Source: Synergistaceae bacterium
Lineage (GTDB): Bacteria > Synergistota > Synergistia > Synergistales > Aminobacteriaceae
Reading direction: 5' to 3'
Assembly: GCA_018436785.1 (NCBI GenBank)
Contig: JAHDKR010000004.1
Span: 30,994 to 94,993, forward strand
DNA: 64,000 nt
Made by a program: the position numbers and the translations under genes. Each line of letters begins with the position of its first letter. Positions within the stretch are counted from its first letter, which is position 1. The notes beneath the pieces are model-generated. The model saw only the letters and a list, made by a program, of their open reading frames with translations. It was not told the origin of the DNA and did no database searches. Shown here in pieces: positions 44,131 through 53,019 of the stretch.

Positions 44131-46103
44131 TGATCAAATCCACAGCTGATTTTCTTGAAACTTCGCGGCGGAATCCCGCGATTTTTGTCGCTCTTGTACT
44201 CATTCTCCTCTCCGCCTGGGCTCTTCTGCCCCGCCTGGCGGCGGAACGGGAGTCGAAAGACGCCGCCATCGTTCTCGACTATCGCGACCTGGCAACCTTC
44301 TCGATCAGGGAGGGAAAGAGCCCGGAGATGCTCTGGCCGCTTCTTTCGCAAAACGGCGCTTCCGGGCTGATGGTGTCGGAGTTGACGGGGCAGCAGCTCT
44401 CTATGGGGACGCTCCCTCTCTACTACGGCCCAGCCTCCGGCCTTCCGGGAGCCGCAGTGAAGCTTGCATCCGGGAATCCGTTACGGGCCGCCTTTTTTAT
44501 TCCTCGAACACATCCCGGGGCAGCCCTTCTTCCCCCGCTTTTGAGCGCCAGATTCAGAGGGGCGCACGTTCAGGAGTACGAGACAGGAACGGCGGTGCTG
44601 CTCACCAGGAGTCTCGAAGAACTCTTCTTTACCGGCGTTCTGCCCGATATCGAAGGGCTGCTGATTGCGGCAAAGCACGATATTCCCGTTTTCTACAGGG
44701 TTGCGCCTGCGCTTCCGTCGGATACGGATGCTTCTCTGGCGACGCTCGGAGCGCTTTTAGCGGCCTTCCCCCAGATTCGCACCGTCTCCCCTTCCGGCGA
44801 AGTCGCTCTTGGATACCCGAATCTTCGTCCCCTTGCCGAACGTATCGTCAAGGAGGGGCGTTCCGTGGCGATGGTCGAATTTTCCCGGCAGATAGGCGCT
44901 CCCCAGCTGAACTGGCTGGCGTATCCCCGGCTTGTTTCGCTGCATAGCGTGACCAACGAGGAAATTTCGAGCCGCAACATCTCCCGTAGTGCATTGTACG
45001 AGCGTTTCGTCCGGGCGGTGAAAGAGCGCGCGGTTCGCCTTCTCGTCTTCCGGCCGTCGGCCATGGAGGCGTCCGACGCTCCGTTTGAACGGTTTATCGA
45101 AGAGTTGCGTACCCTGGCGTCGGGTATTACCGCGTCGGGCGCGCAACTCCGCTGGCCGGAGCCGTTCCAGCCATGGCGGACGGGATTCGTCGGCGCCCTT
45201 GCCCTTGCGCTTGCCTTTGTCTTTTCTATGCTCCGCTTTCTTCAGAGGTTTTTCAACGGCGGAACCGATGACCGGAAAAACGCTGAAGACGCGCTTGCAT
45301 GGCGGACGACGCCGAGAGGGCTCGCTGTCTTTTCCGCTATTGTTCTCCTCGCGGGTGTGATCATTCTCCTTCTTCCTTCCGCAGGCCGCTTTGCCGGAGC
45401 CCTGACTGCTGTCTTCGTCGTCGTCGAGGCGTCTTTCCTCGCTCTTGACGGCTGGAGGACTCCGTGGCTCGGCATTATCGGGAGTTTCCTTTTTGCAGTC
45501 GCCGGAGGGTTGGCCATAGCGGCTTTCTTCAGCGATCCTGCGTCGATGCTTCGGTTGAGGAGCTTTTCCGGGGTGAAAGCGACGCTCTTCTTGCCTCCCC
45601 TGCTCGTGCTTTTGGCTGATCTGAAGCGGAGAGTGCATCCCGAATCTCTGGGAGAGCTCTTTCGAAGGCCGCCGCTGTGGGGTGAGATATTCCTTCTGGT
45701 TCTTTTGCTGGGAGGCGCCGGACTCGTTCTCTTCCGCAGCGATAATGTCCAGTTCGTCCCCGCGTTCGAAGTCCGTATGCGGGAATTCCTGGAACGGGCG
45801 CTTGTGGCCCGACCGCGGAACAAAGAGGTTTTCCTGGGCTACCCGGCGCTCCTCCTCTGGTATTTCGTCCGCAAGGCGGATATGTGGCCTCGCTACCGCG
45901 AGGTCTTCCGCCTGGCGACAGTCATTGGTTTTTCTTCGGCTGTGAACAGCTTCTGCCACTTCCACACTCCGCTCTTCTTTATTCTGTTCAGGCAATTCAA
46001 CGGATTGTGGACAGGGGTGCTGCTCGGTATGATAAGTATCGTCTTTCTTCGCTTCGTTATCATGCCTCTCTGGTACAGGTACGGAGGGTTGGTGACGGAG
46101 TGA
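44130..46103 (+). CDS. DUF5693 membrane protein
   Basis: A 657-aa membrane protein. One membrane helix near the N-terminus (IFVALVLILLSAWALL), a large outer domain of about 320 residues (VLDYRDLATF, FRGAHVQEYETGTAVL, VEFSRQIGA), and then eight or more membrane helices (residues 355-650). This matches DUF5693, a family usually adjacent to csaB in Gram-positives and Synergistota; it is a candidate for making or exporting the wall polymer that CsaB pyruvylates. ATG 44130 sits on the maf stop (ATGA-type overlap) behind GGAGG. Confidence 0.85.
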   Translation: MIKSTADFLETSRRNPAIFVALVLILLSAWALLPRLAAERESKDAAIVLDYRDLATFSIREGKSPEMLWPLLSQNGASGLMVSELTGQQLSMGTLPLYYGPASGLPGAAVKLASGNPLRAAFFIPRTHPGAALLPPLLSARFRGAHVQEYETGTAVLLTRSLEELFFTGVLPDIEGLLIAAKHDIPVFYRVAPALPSDTDASLATLGALLAAFPQIRTVSPSGEVALGYPNLRPLAERIVKEGRSVAMVEFSRQIGAPQLNWLAYPRLVSLHSVTNEEISSRNISRSALYERFVRAVKERAVRLLVFRPSAMEASDAPFERFIEELRTLASGITASGAQLRWPEPFQPWRTGFVGALALALAFVFSMLRFLQRFFNGGTDDRKNAEDALAWRTTPRGLAVFSAIVLLAGVIILLLPSAGRFAGALTAVFVVVEASFLALDGWRTPWLGIIGSFLFAVAGGLAIAAFFSDPASMLRLRSFSGVKATLFLPPLLVLLADLKRRVHPESLGELFRRPPLWGEIFLLVLLLGGAGLVLFRSDNVQFVPAFEVRMREFLERALVARPRNKEVFLGYPALLLWYFVRKADMWPRYREVFRLATVIGFSSAVNSFCHFHTPLFFILFRQFNGLWTGVLLGMISIVFLRFVIMPLWYRYGGLVTE

Positions 46104-47137
46104 GGCCGGAACGGGAGTTCCGCGTTGCGCTCTGCGGGTATTACGGATTCGGGAATCTCGGAGACGAACTGCTCGCCGAGGCATTGATCGCAGCCCTTGA
46201 ACGGTGCGGAATCAAGCGCGGCGAAATGGCGATGCTCTCCGCCTCCCCGGAGGAATCTGCGCGCGCTCACGGGGTCTGCTCTGTCTCCCGCTGGTCGCCG
46301 CGCGCCGTATTCCGGATTCTTCGGCGGAGCGAGACGTTTCTCCTCGGCGGCGGCGGTCTGTTTCAGGACGTCACCAGCCTTCGTTCGCCGCTCTATTACT
46401 GGGGAGCGCTCCGGCTTGCTCTCCTCGCAGGGGCGCGCCCCTGGTGCGCAGGGCAGTCCGTAGGGCCGTTGCTGACGAAGAGAGGAAGACTGCTGGCGCG
46501 GTCGGCATTGGGGAGCTGCTCGGTCCGGGGTGTGCGGGATGCCCGGTCGGCGGAGCTTCTGGCCGATTGGGGAATGAACTCTGTTGTAACGTGCGATCCG
46601 GTCTTTTCGCTGACTCCTCCGGTTACCTCTCCCCGGCACGGAAGCGCGTTGCTTGTGAACATCCGTCCGTGGACGGGAGGACTCGCCAGCAAAACTGCGG
46701 AAGAATCTGCTCGCCTGGCGTCTTCCCGTTCTCTCTCCCTCACGGGGTTTGCCCTTGCGGCGGAGGATGCCGGCATCATGGAGGAGCTTCGCCGCAGCGG
46801 AGTTTTTCCGGCGGAGCGTATTGTCCTCCTCGACGCGGAGAACTGGAGGAGCGAATGCGGCCGTCTTTTTCCGGAAGCTGATGGAGTGGTTGCGATGCGC
46901 TTCCACGCGTCGCTTCTTGCGCTGCTCTTCGGCAGGCCTCTGACGGCGGTCGCCTACGACCCGAAGGTGGAGTCTCTTGCCTCCGAATGGTCGCTTCCTT
47001 CGTGGAGCGGCTCCGGGGCTCTTCCGGAGCCTGCGGCGCCGTTAGGTCCGTTCCGGCCTTTTGAAAAGGGCGCGGAGTTCCTGAAAACTTTCTCCGAAAT
47101 GTGCGCCGCAGCAATGCGACGCGATGGAAAGGAGTGA
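46100..47137 (+). CDS. csaB: polysaccharide pyruvyl transferase CsaB
   Basis: A 345-aa enzyme that adds ketal pyruvate to a sugar of the secondary cell-wall polymer, the ligand of SLH domains. RVALCGYYGFGNLGDELLAEALIAALE is the N-terminal signature, with FLLGGGGLFQDVTSLRSPLYYWG, CAGQSVGPLL, VRGVRDARSAELL and VVAMRFHASLLALLFGRPLTAVAYDPKV. GTG 46100 overlaps the DUF5693 stop by four bases. It explains how the SLH porin at 23.7 kb could be anchored to peptidoglycan. Starts the run of genes into ftsEX. Confidence 0.94.
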   Translation: MRPEREFRVALCGYYGFGNLGDELLAEALIAALERCGIKRGEMAMLSASPEESARAHGVCSVSRWSPRAVFRILRRSETFLLGGGGLFQDVTSLRSPLYYWGALRLALLAGARPWCAGQSVGPLLTKRGRLLARSALGSCSVRGVRDARSAELLADWGMNSVVTCDPVFSLTPPVTSPRHGSALLVNIRPWTGGLASKTAEESARLASSRSLSLTGFALAAEDAGIMEELRRSGVFPAERIVLLDAENWRSECGRLFPEADGVVAMRFHASLLALLFGRPLTAVAYDPKVESLASEWSLPSWSGSGALPEPAAPLGPFRPFEKGAEFLKTFSEMCAAAMRRDGKE

Positions 47138-47141
47138 AGGT

Positions 47142-47975
47142 ATGCTTCGTGAACCGTCCTTCCTCGCGGAAAAAGCGTCGGAGATCCGGCGCGATGTAGT
47201 ACGTATGATCGGTCTGGCCCGTTCGGGGCGTCTGGCTTCTTCTCTTTCGATAGTGGATATACTTGCCTGGCTCTACTGGGACGTCCTCTCCGTCGATCCA
47301 GCCGATCCGTGGTTTGAGTCCCGGGACAGATTCGTGCTCAGCAAGGGGCGCGGAGCGCCTGCGCTTTACGCGACGCTTGCCAACAGGAAGTTTTTCGAGC
47401 GCGATGAGCTGTGGAGCTACCGCCGTCTGGGAGCGATGCTTCAGGGGTACCCGCAGGCGCTTCGCATTCCCGGCGTCGACGCCCCCGGCGGCGGGTCTTT
47501 CGGCATGGGATTGGGAATTGCCAACGGACTGGCGATCGCGCTCCGGCGCGGGCGGTCGCCCTGCAGGGTCTTCTGTCTGGCAGGAGAAGAGGAGCTGCAA
47601 GAGGGAGCCTTCTGGGAAGCTGTGATAGCGGCCTCCCGCTTCTGTCTCGACAGTATCTGCCTCGTTATCGACAGGTACAGGACGAAGGAAGAAGCTGGAA
47701 TCCCGTCTGCGTCGGACGAGGCGTTCTGCGAAAAGATCCGCTCCTTCGGCTGGACGGCGGAAGCGTGCGACGGACACGATTTTTCCTCTCTGGGGGGGGC
47801 GTTGCGGCTCCTCGGGCAAGGGGCGGGCCGTCCGAAGTGTCTGCTCGCACGCACTCGCCTGGGCAAAGGGGTCTCCTTTCTCGAAGGCGACAGCTCCGGC
47901 GAAAGCGAAGTTCTGGATCGGGAGCGTGTGGATAAGGCCCTCAGAGAGCTTGAGAAGGAGGAAGATCCGCTATGA
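47142..47975 (+). CDS. transketolase N-terminal subunit with degenerate cofactor site
   Basis: A 277-aa protein that aligns with the N-terminal half of split transketolases (SRDRFVLSKGRGAPALYATL, LQGYPQALRIPGVD, FGWTAEACDGHD, LGKGVSFLEG). Every residue that normally touches thiamine diphosphate or the metal is altered: His of S-G-H is Arg30, His of K-G-H is Arg70, His of Q-G-H-P is Tyr103, the G-D-G motif is Gly-Glu-Glu at 148-150, and the downstream Asn (D-x-N) is Tyr179. By family knowledge this should abolish normal catalysis. ATG 47142 is behind AAGGAG. It lies between csaB and the C subunit (ATGA overlap), not in a sugar-metabolism operon. Confidence 0.9.
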   Translation: MLREPSFLAEKASEIRRDVVRMIGLARSGRLASSLSIVDILAWLYWDVLSVDPADPWFESRDRFVLSKGRGAPALYATLANRKFFERDELWSYRRLGAMLQGYPQALRIPGVDAPGGGSFGMGLGIANGLAIALRRGRSPCRVFCLAGEEELQEGAFWEAVIAASRFCLDSICLVIDRYRTKEEAGIPSASDEAFCEKIRSFGWTAEACDGHDFSSLGGALRLLGQGAGRPKCLLARTRLGKGVSFLEGDSSGESEVLDRERVDKALRELEKEEDPL

Positions 47976-48916
47976 ACGCCGCTGGAAGAAGCACCGGAGA
48001 CGCCTACGGACACGCGCTCATCTCCATAGCCGCCTCCGACGAGAGGATCGTTGCGCTTGAAGGCGGAGACGCGGCGTGGAGCTCGCCGTTTTCAGAATCG
48101 TACCCGGAGCGCTGTTTCAATGCCGGAGGCGCGGAACAGAATCTTATTCTGACGGCAGCCGGGCTCGCTCTCGGAGGGGATAACGTTTTCGTTTCATCCT
48201 ATGCGGCCTTTCTCACCGGCAAAGGGTACGATCAGATTCGGACGGCGGTGGCCATTCCCTCGCTCCCGGTGCGCATCGCGGGGCTCGGAGCAGGGCTTAC
48301 GGCCGGCGAAGAGGGCGCCTGTCACCAGACGCTCGAAGATATCGCGCTGATGCGGGTTTTCCCCGGAATGACCGTCCTCGTTCCAGCGGATTACACCGCC
48401 GCGTTCGCGCTCTTAAAAAACGTTGCAGGCGTGCAGAAGCCGGTGTATATCCGCCTTGGCGCCGCGGCGACGCCCGATGTCTACGAGGAGGGGGACGAAG
48501 CGTTCTTCCCCGGTGGCGGACGCGTTCTTCGGGAGGGAACCGGCGTCACGCTCTGCTGTTGTGGTATTATGGTCCACGAAGCGCTTCGGGCTGCGGATGT
48601 GCTTGCCCGGCAGAATATAAGCGCCGAGGTTATCGACTGTTACAGTGTTTCGCCTCTTCCCGTCCAGGCGATTCTCGATTCTGTCCACAGGACGGGGTGC
48701 TGCGTGACTGCGGAGGAGCACTTCGCGAGCGGCGGTCTCGGAGAGGCTGTCGCATCGCTCACGGGAGCAAACTATCCCGTGCCGGTAAAAATGGTCGCGG
48801 TGTTCGACAAGTTCGGGCAGAGCGGTTCTCCTCCGGAACTGAAGGAATATTACGGCCTGACCGCGTCGCAGATAGTGAGCGCCGCGATGCAGGCATGGAT
48901 CATGCGCAGGAGGTAA
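47972..48916 (+). CDS. transketolase C-terminal subunit
   Basis: A 314-aa partner of the preceding gene. It keeps the pyrimidine-binding domain features: FNAGGAEQNLILTAAGLALGG with the activating Glu, YAAFLTGKGYDQIR, and GLTAGEEGACHQTLEDIALMRVFPGMTVLVPAD with the conserved His, then EEHFASGGLGEAVASL in the C-terminal domain. Arg of Y-I-R-L-G-R is Ala here. Because the partner has lost the diphosphate/metal site, a functional cofactor pocket is doubtful unless it pairs with another N subunit. The gene is 3 bp before ftsE. Confidence 0.9.
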   Translation: MNAAGRSTGDAYGHALISIAASDERIVALEGGDAAWSSPFSESYPERCFNAGGAEQNLILTAAGLALGGDNVFVSSYAAFLTGKGYDQIRTAVAIPSLPVRIAGLGAGLTAGEEGACHQTLEDIALMRVFPGMTVLVPADYTAAFALLKNVAGVQKPVYIRLGAAATPDVYEEGDEAFFPGGGRVLREGTGVTLCCCGIMVHEALRAADVLARQNISAEVIDCYSVSPLPVQAILDSVHRTGCCVTAEEHFASGGLGEAVASLTGANYPVPVKMVAVFDKFGQSGSPPELKEYYGLTASQIVSAAMQAWIMRRR

Positions 48917-48919
48917 TGG

Positions 48920-49615
48920 ATGGATATTCGCCTGTCTGGAATCACGAAGGTGTTCGAACCCGATATTGTCGCGCTTGAGGATATCTATCTCTCGGTGGAC
49001 AGCGGTGAATTTCTCTACCTTGTGGGGACCACCGGATCGGGAAAGACAACGCTTCTCAGGCTGATCTCCAGGGAATATCTCCCCACCAGGGGCCAGATCA
49101 CCGTCGGAGACAGAAATCTGAGGAAGCTTCGCTCTTCCGAGCTCCCGTACTATCGGAGAGAGGTCGGCGTAGTCTTTCAGGATTTCAAACTCCTCCCGAA
49201 CTTGACCGTGTTCGAGAATGTGGCGTTCGTACTGGAAGCGATGGGTATTCCGCCGAAGCTGGTCGAGAGCAGGTCCAACGAAGTGATCGATCAGGTGGGA
49301 CTCTGGAGGAGGCGTTTTTTAAAGCCGCCCCAGCTCTCGGGCGGAGAACAGCAGCGGGTGGCGATCGCGCGGGCGATGGCGAACTCGCCGGCTGTATTCC
49401 TTGCCGACGAGCCTACCGGCAACCTTGATCTGCGAACCTCGGAGGAGATCATGCGTCTCCTGCTCTCCATCAACGCCTCGGGGACCACGGTGATTGTCGC
49501 GACGCACGATCAGTATCTCGTGGACGCCTATAGGCAGCGCCTCGTGGAGCTGCACAACGGACGGCTGAAACGGGACGAGCGCAGGGGGAGGTATTTCGTC
49601 GATGGCGAGCTTTAG
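48920..49615 (+). CDS. ftsE: cell-division ATP-binding protein FtsE
   Basis: A 231-aa ABC ATPase. [18 protein letters not shown] is the Walker [23 protein letters not shown] the Q-loop, [35 protein letters not shown] the signature plus Walker B, and VIVATHDQ the H-loop. With FtsX it controls wall hydrolases at the septum. Its end overlaps ftsX by 14 bp. Confidence 0.96.
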   Translation: MDIRLSGITKVFEPDIVALEDIYLSVDSGEFLYLVGTTGSGKTTLLRLISREYLPTRGQITVGDRNLRKLRSSELPYYRREVGVVFQDFKLLPNLTVFENVAFVLEAMGIPPKLVESRSNEVIDQVGLWRRRFLKPPQLSGGEQQRVAIARAMANSPAVFLADEPTGNLDLRTSEEIMRLLLSINASGTTVIVATHDQYLVDAYRQRLVELHNGRLKRDERRGRYFVDGEL

Positions 49616-50486
49616 ATACGCTTTCAGAGACACATTCCGTCTTCTCTTTCGCCACTGGGGTCTGAGCCTTCTCACGTTGCTCACAGCCGCTTCCGTCCTC
49701 TATATTCTCGGATTCGCGTCGCTCTTCGCTATGAACATGCGGTACATGATCTCCAGGATCGAGGGCGCCCTCGTCGTCCAGGCGTACATGAAGCGAGGAG
49801 AGACGGCGGAGCAGGCGCTCGAGCTTGTCCGTTCGTCCCCTCTGGTTTTGTCCGTTCGCGCCATCTCCCCGGAGGAGGCGCTCGAAAGACTGCGTGCAAA
49901 GCTGGGCAATCAGGCGCAGGCGGTCACGCTGCTTGGAGAGAATCCTCTTCCGTGGAGTCTGGAAATCCAGGTGCAGAGGGCGGAGCACATCACGCCGCTT
50001 GTCCGCGACCTTATGGTGCTTCCGTCGATCGAGGAGGTGCTCTACGCCGGGAAACTTGTGGAGCGTCTCGCCACGATCTCCCGGGCATCAAGCGCGGTAT
50101 CGGGAATCATTCTCATGCTGACCCTGCTGATAAGTACGCTCGTTATTTTCAATACAATTCGCATCGCCATCTACTCCCGGAAAGAAGAGATCGAAGTGAT
50201 GCTTCTCATAGGAGCGACGTCGACCTATATCTCGCTTCCGTTCGTCATCCAGGGGATGCTTCTCGGCGCGGGCGGTGCGATATTGGCTATCTTCGGTTTG
50301 TGGAGCACCTATTCTTCCGCCATTGAAGCTATCCGTTCGACGCTCGCGTTTGTTGATATAATTGATAACCGGCGCATTCTGGCCCAGTTTTACGTTTTCC
50401 TTTTCGCCGCCGGAGCCACTACGGGCTGGATGTGCAGCTGGCTTGCCGTGCATCGTTTCACATCTCAGAGTATGCGTTCCCGGTAG
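49602..50486 (+). CDS. ftsX: cell-division permease FtsX
   Basis: A 294-aa membrane protein with four helices (residues 20-45, then three in the C-terminal half, including SGIILMLTLLISTLVIFNTIRIAIYSRKEEIEVMLLIGAT) and an extracellular loop of about 110 residues between helices 1 and 2 (VQAYMKRGETAEQALELV). The RKEEIEVM-L-G-A segment and the F-V-I-Q-G-M-L-x-G motif are diagnostic of the FtsX family. The ATG lies inside the end of ftsE. Confidence 0.95.
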   Translation: MASFRYAFRDTFRLLFRHWGLSLLTLLTAASVLYILGFASLFAMNMRYMISRIEGALVVQAYMKRGETAEQALELVRSSPLVLSVRAISPEEALERLRAKLGNQAQAVTLLGENPLPWSLEIQVQRAEHITPLVRDLMVLPSIEEVLYAGKLVERLATISRASSAVSGIILMLTLLISTLVIFNTIRIAIYSRKEEIEVMLLIGATSTYISLPFVIQGMLLGAGGAILAIFGLWSTYSSAIEAIRSTLAFVDIIDNRRILAQFYVFLFAAGATTGWMCSWLAVHRFTSQSMRSR

Positions 50487-50512
50487 TCCTGTCCGTGAAG
50501 GAGGTTGGCGGT

Positions 50513-51712
50513 ATGAAAAAAACGACGGTTCTCTCCGTACTTCTGCTCGCAGCGTTCATTTCCCTGTTCTATTCGGCGCCGTATTGCGAGGCTGCCTCCG
50601 ATATCGACTCGAAACTCGTTCAGGAGGAGGCGCGGATGCGGACGCTCGAACGGCAGATATCCGAACATCAGCAGCGTGTCCGCCAGATGGGGGAGCGGGA
50701 GCAGGGCGTTATCTCCCGGATAGAGGAGCTTGATCAGAAGCGGAAGATGACGGAACAGCGCATTCGCGTGCTCGAACTGAGGAGCGCGAAAACAAAACAG
50801 GCGGTCGAGGATCTGCGCCGCGAGATTCAGGCGACCGAACAGTCTCTGGTCTCGATGAAGCGCGTGCTTGAAGATCGCCTGGTGAATATCTATAAATACG
50901 GCGGCGTTGCCGAGCTCAATCTGCTGCTCTCGGCTTCCACGGCCCACGAAGCAATGGAGACGACGCTGCTCTTGAACCGCATCGCTCTTCAGGACGAAAC
51001 GATGATCACCGATATGCTCGTGAAAAAAGAGCGTCTCGGCGAGGCGGCCGCGCAGCTTGAGGCGGAGCGGAATCAGCTCGCGATCAACTCCGCTGCTCTC
51101 GAAAAGAGCAGGAAGACTTACCGGCAGGAGATTGCGAGCAGCGACAGCTTCCTTCAAAAAGTCCGGAGCGAGCGCGCCCTCCATCAGCGGGCCGTCAAGG
51201 AGCTTCAGGACTCTCAGCGGGAGATTCAGTCCACCATCATGGATCTGATGCGGAAGAAGCGCGAGGCGGAGATGCGCCCCGACGCGCCTCCGGTTACTCG
51301 CGAAGAGGTCCCGTCAGGAGGGAAACTTGCCTGGCCGCTCCCCTCGAAGGGACGGATCACCAGTTCTTTTGGTATGCGAGTGCACCCGACCTTCAAGACG
51401 CGAATGATGCACACCGGAATCGATATACAAATGCCAAGCGGAACTCCGGTCTACGCGGCGGGTCCAGGAGAGGTCCTCTACGCGGGATGGCTTCGCGGCT
51501 ACGGCCAGATCGTCATCATCGATCACGGCAGGGATCTCTCCAGCGTGTACGCGCACCTTTCGCGCCTTGCGGTCGGCGAAGGGGACCGTGTGAAAAAAGG
51601 GCAGAATATCGGCGCAGTCGGCACTACCGGGACGACGACGGGAGCGCATCTTCATTTCGAGGTCAGAGTCAACGGCGAAGCCAAGGATCCGATGAAGTAT
51701 CTCGGGAAATAA
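50513..51712 (+). CDS. EnvC-like M23 murein hydrolase (activator)
   Basis: A 399-aa exported protein. Signal peptide residues 1-27, then about 240 residues of coiled coil (EEARMRTLERQISEHQQRV, ...LQDSQREIQSTIMDLMR), then an M23/LytM domain with RMMHTGIDIQMPSG and AHLHFEVRVNG. The zinc ligands (H-x3-D, H-x-H) are kept, so unlike E. coli EnvC it should be an active endopeptidase, though it is placed exactly where EnvC lies next to FtsEX. RBS AAGGAGG. The next gene starts 24 bp downstream. Confidence 0.92.
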   Translation: MKKTTVLSVLLLAAFISLFYSAPYCEAASDIDSKLVQEEARMRTLERQISEHQQRVRQMGEREQGVISRIEELDQKRKMTEQRIRVLELRSAKTKQAVEDLRREIQATEQSLVSMKRVLEDRLVNIYKYGGVAELNLLLSASTAHEAMETTLLLNRIALQDETMITDMLVKKERLGEAAAQLEAERNQLAINSAALEKSRKTYRQEIASSDSFLQKVRSERALHQRAVKELQDSQREIQSTIMDLMRKKREAEMRPDAPPVTREEVPSGGKLAWPLPSKGRITSSFGMRVHPTFKTRMMHTGIDIQMPSGTPVYAAGPGEVLYAGWLRGYGQIVIIDHGRDLSSVYAHLSRLAVGEGDRVKKGQNIGAVGTTGTTTGAHLHFEVRVNGEAKDPMKYLGK

Positions 51713-51736
51713 ACCGTAAAACAAAGGAGAAGAAGA

Positions 51737-52993
51737 ATGCATAAGGAACTATCGCCGCTCTGGAGGCGGGTACGAGGCTGGATCGCCGGAATGGTCGTCG
51801 GCGTTGTCGTTGGAGTCGCCGTGACGGGAGGCTTGCTCGCCGCAGGAGCGATGGATCTGGGCGAGTTCGCCAGAATATCACCGTTCAACACACGCGCGAT
51901 GTGGCTGATGAAACAGGCACGTGCAATAGTGGAGACCTACCAGGTAGATTCAGGAACGAAGACGGTCGAAGAGGACGACCTGCTGTACGGAGCCATTCAC
52001 GGAATGGTCGCGGCGTGGGGCGACCCGTATACGAGGTTTGTCGACCCCTCTCAGCTTAAGGAAGAAGAGATCGAGATGGAGGGGCAGTACGGAGGTCTTG
52101 GCATCTATATCGGACAGCGCGACGGTAGGACGCTCGTCATCAGTCCGATTGAAGATACTCCGGCGGACCGGGCCGGCCTCAAACCCCAGGATCAGATCGT
52201 GAAAATCGAGGATGAGATCATCCTCGGATGGGATTCGCAGAAGGTCGTGAAGCATCTGCGCGGTGCTCCGGGAACGTCCGTCACCATTTGGGTTCGTAGG
52301 GAGGGGGAGGAGGAGCTCCTGAAGTTCGAGCTCGCCCGCGAAATAATCAAGCTGAAGTCCGTCCGGTCGGAGATGATGGAGGAAACGCTGGGGTATATCA
52401 AGCTCTCACAGTTTAAGCAGAATACCGCGGACGAGTTTGAAAGCGCGCTTCGCGAGCTCATTGGCGATGGCGCGAAAGGGTTGATTCTCGACCTCCGGAA
52501 CAACGGGGGCGGTTTGTTGAACGGCGCGATGGAGATCTGCGACATGTTCCTCGACGGAGGCCTCGTCGTCGGGATGAAGGGGCGCGTCGAGAGGGCGAAC
52601 GATGAGATGTTCGCCAGCAGCGGGACGCTGACCGATCTTCCGATGGTCGTCCTGATCAACGAGGGGAGCGCGTCCGCCTCCGAAATAGTCGCGGGAGCTC
52701 TCGCGGACAGGGGGCGCGCGTTGTCCGTAGGAAAGAAAAGCTTCGGGAAGGGCTCGGTGCAGACGCTCTTCAATCTGGGAGACGGCTCCGGAATATATGT
52801 CACCATCGCACGGTATCAGACCCCTTCGGGAAAGGTGATCGACAATATCGGCCTGGAACCGGATATTGATGTGGAGGGGGAAGTAACGAAGGAAGCGGAA
52901 AAAGATGAACAGCTCAAACGGGCGAAGCTGGAGCTGCGGGACTTGATTTCCGGAAAGAGGGCGACCGTGCCGAAAGTACCATCTGATTTTTGA
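51737..52993 (+). CDS. ctpA: C-terminal processing peptidase (S41, CtpA)
   Basis: A 418-aa secreted serine protease. A signal anchor (residues 17-38), the N-terminal cap (AIHGMVAAWGDPYTRFVDP), a PDZ domain (about residues 105-185, GGLGIYIG, AGLKPQDQIVKI), and the S41 catalytic core (LDLRNNGGGLL, INEGSASASEIVAGAL with the nucleophile Ser, and GKKSFGKGSVQTLF with the catalytic Lys). Processing of exported wall enzymes or their regulators is the usual role; the envC-ctpA-yibQ order is common across diderms. Confidence 0.95.
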   Translation: MHKELSPLWRRVRGWIAGMVVGVVVGVAVTGGLLAAGAMDLGEFARISPFNTRAMWLMKQARAIVETYQVDSGTKTVEEDDLLYGAIHGMVAAWGDPYTRFVDPSQLKEEEIEMEGQYGGLGIYIGQRDGRTLVISPIEDTPADRAGLKPQDQIVKIEDEIILGWDSQKVVKHLRGAPGTSVTIWVRREGEEELLKFELAREIIKLKSVRSEMMEETLGYIKLSQFKQNTADEFESALRELIGDGAKGLILDLRNNGGGLLNGAMEICDMFLDGGLVVGMKGRVERANDEMFASSGTLTDLPMVVLINEGSASASEIVAGALADRGRALSVGKKSFGKGSVQTLFNLGDGSGIYVTIARYQTPSGKVIDNIGLEPDIDVEGEVTKEAEKDEQLKRAKLELRDLISGKRATVPKVPSDF

Positions 52994-53019
52994 GCAATCT
53001 TGGCGCCTGATGTCGGTTG

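Noticed and set aside
47142..47975. Frameshift or pseudogene in the transketolase N subunit
   Set aside because: The frame is intact, of normal length, with scattered conserved positions; only the cofactor residues differ, so it is not a decayed gene.
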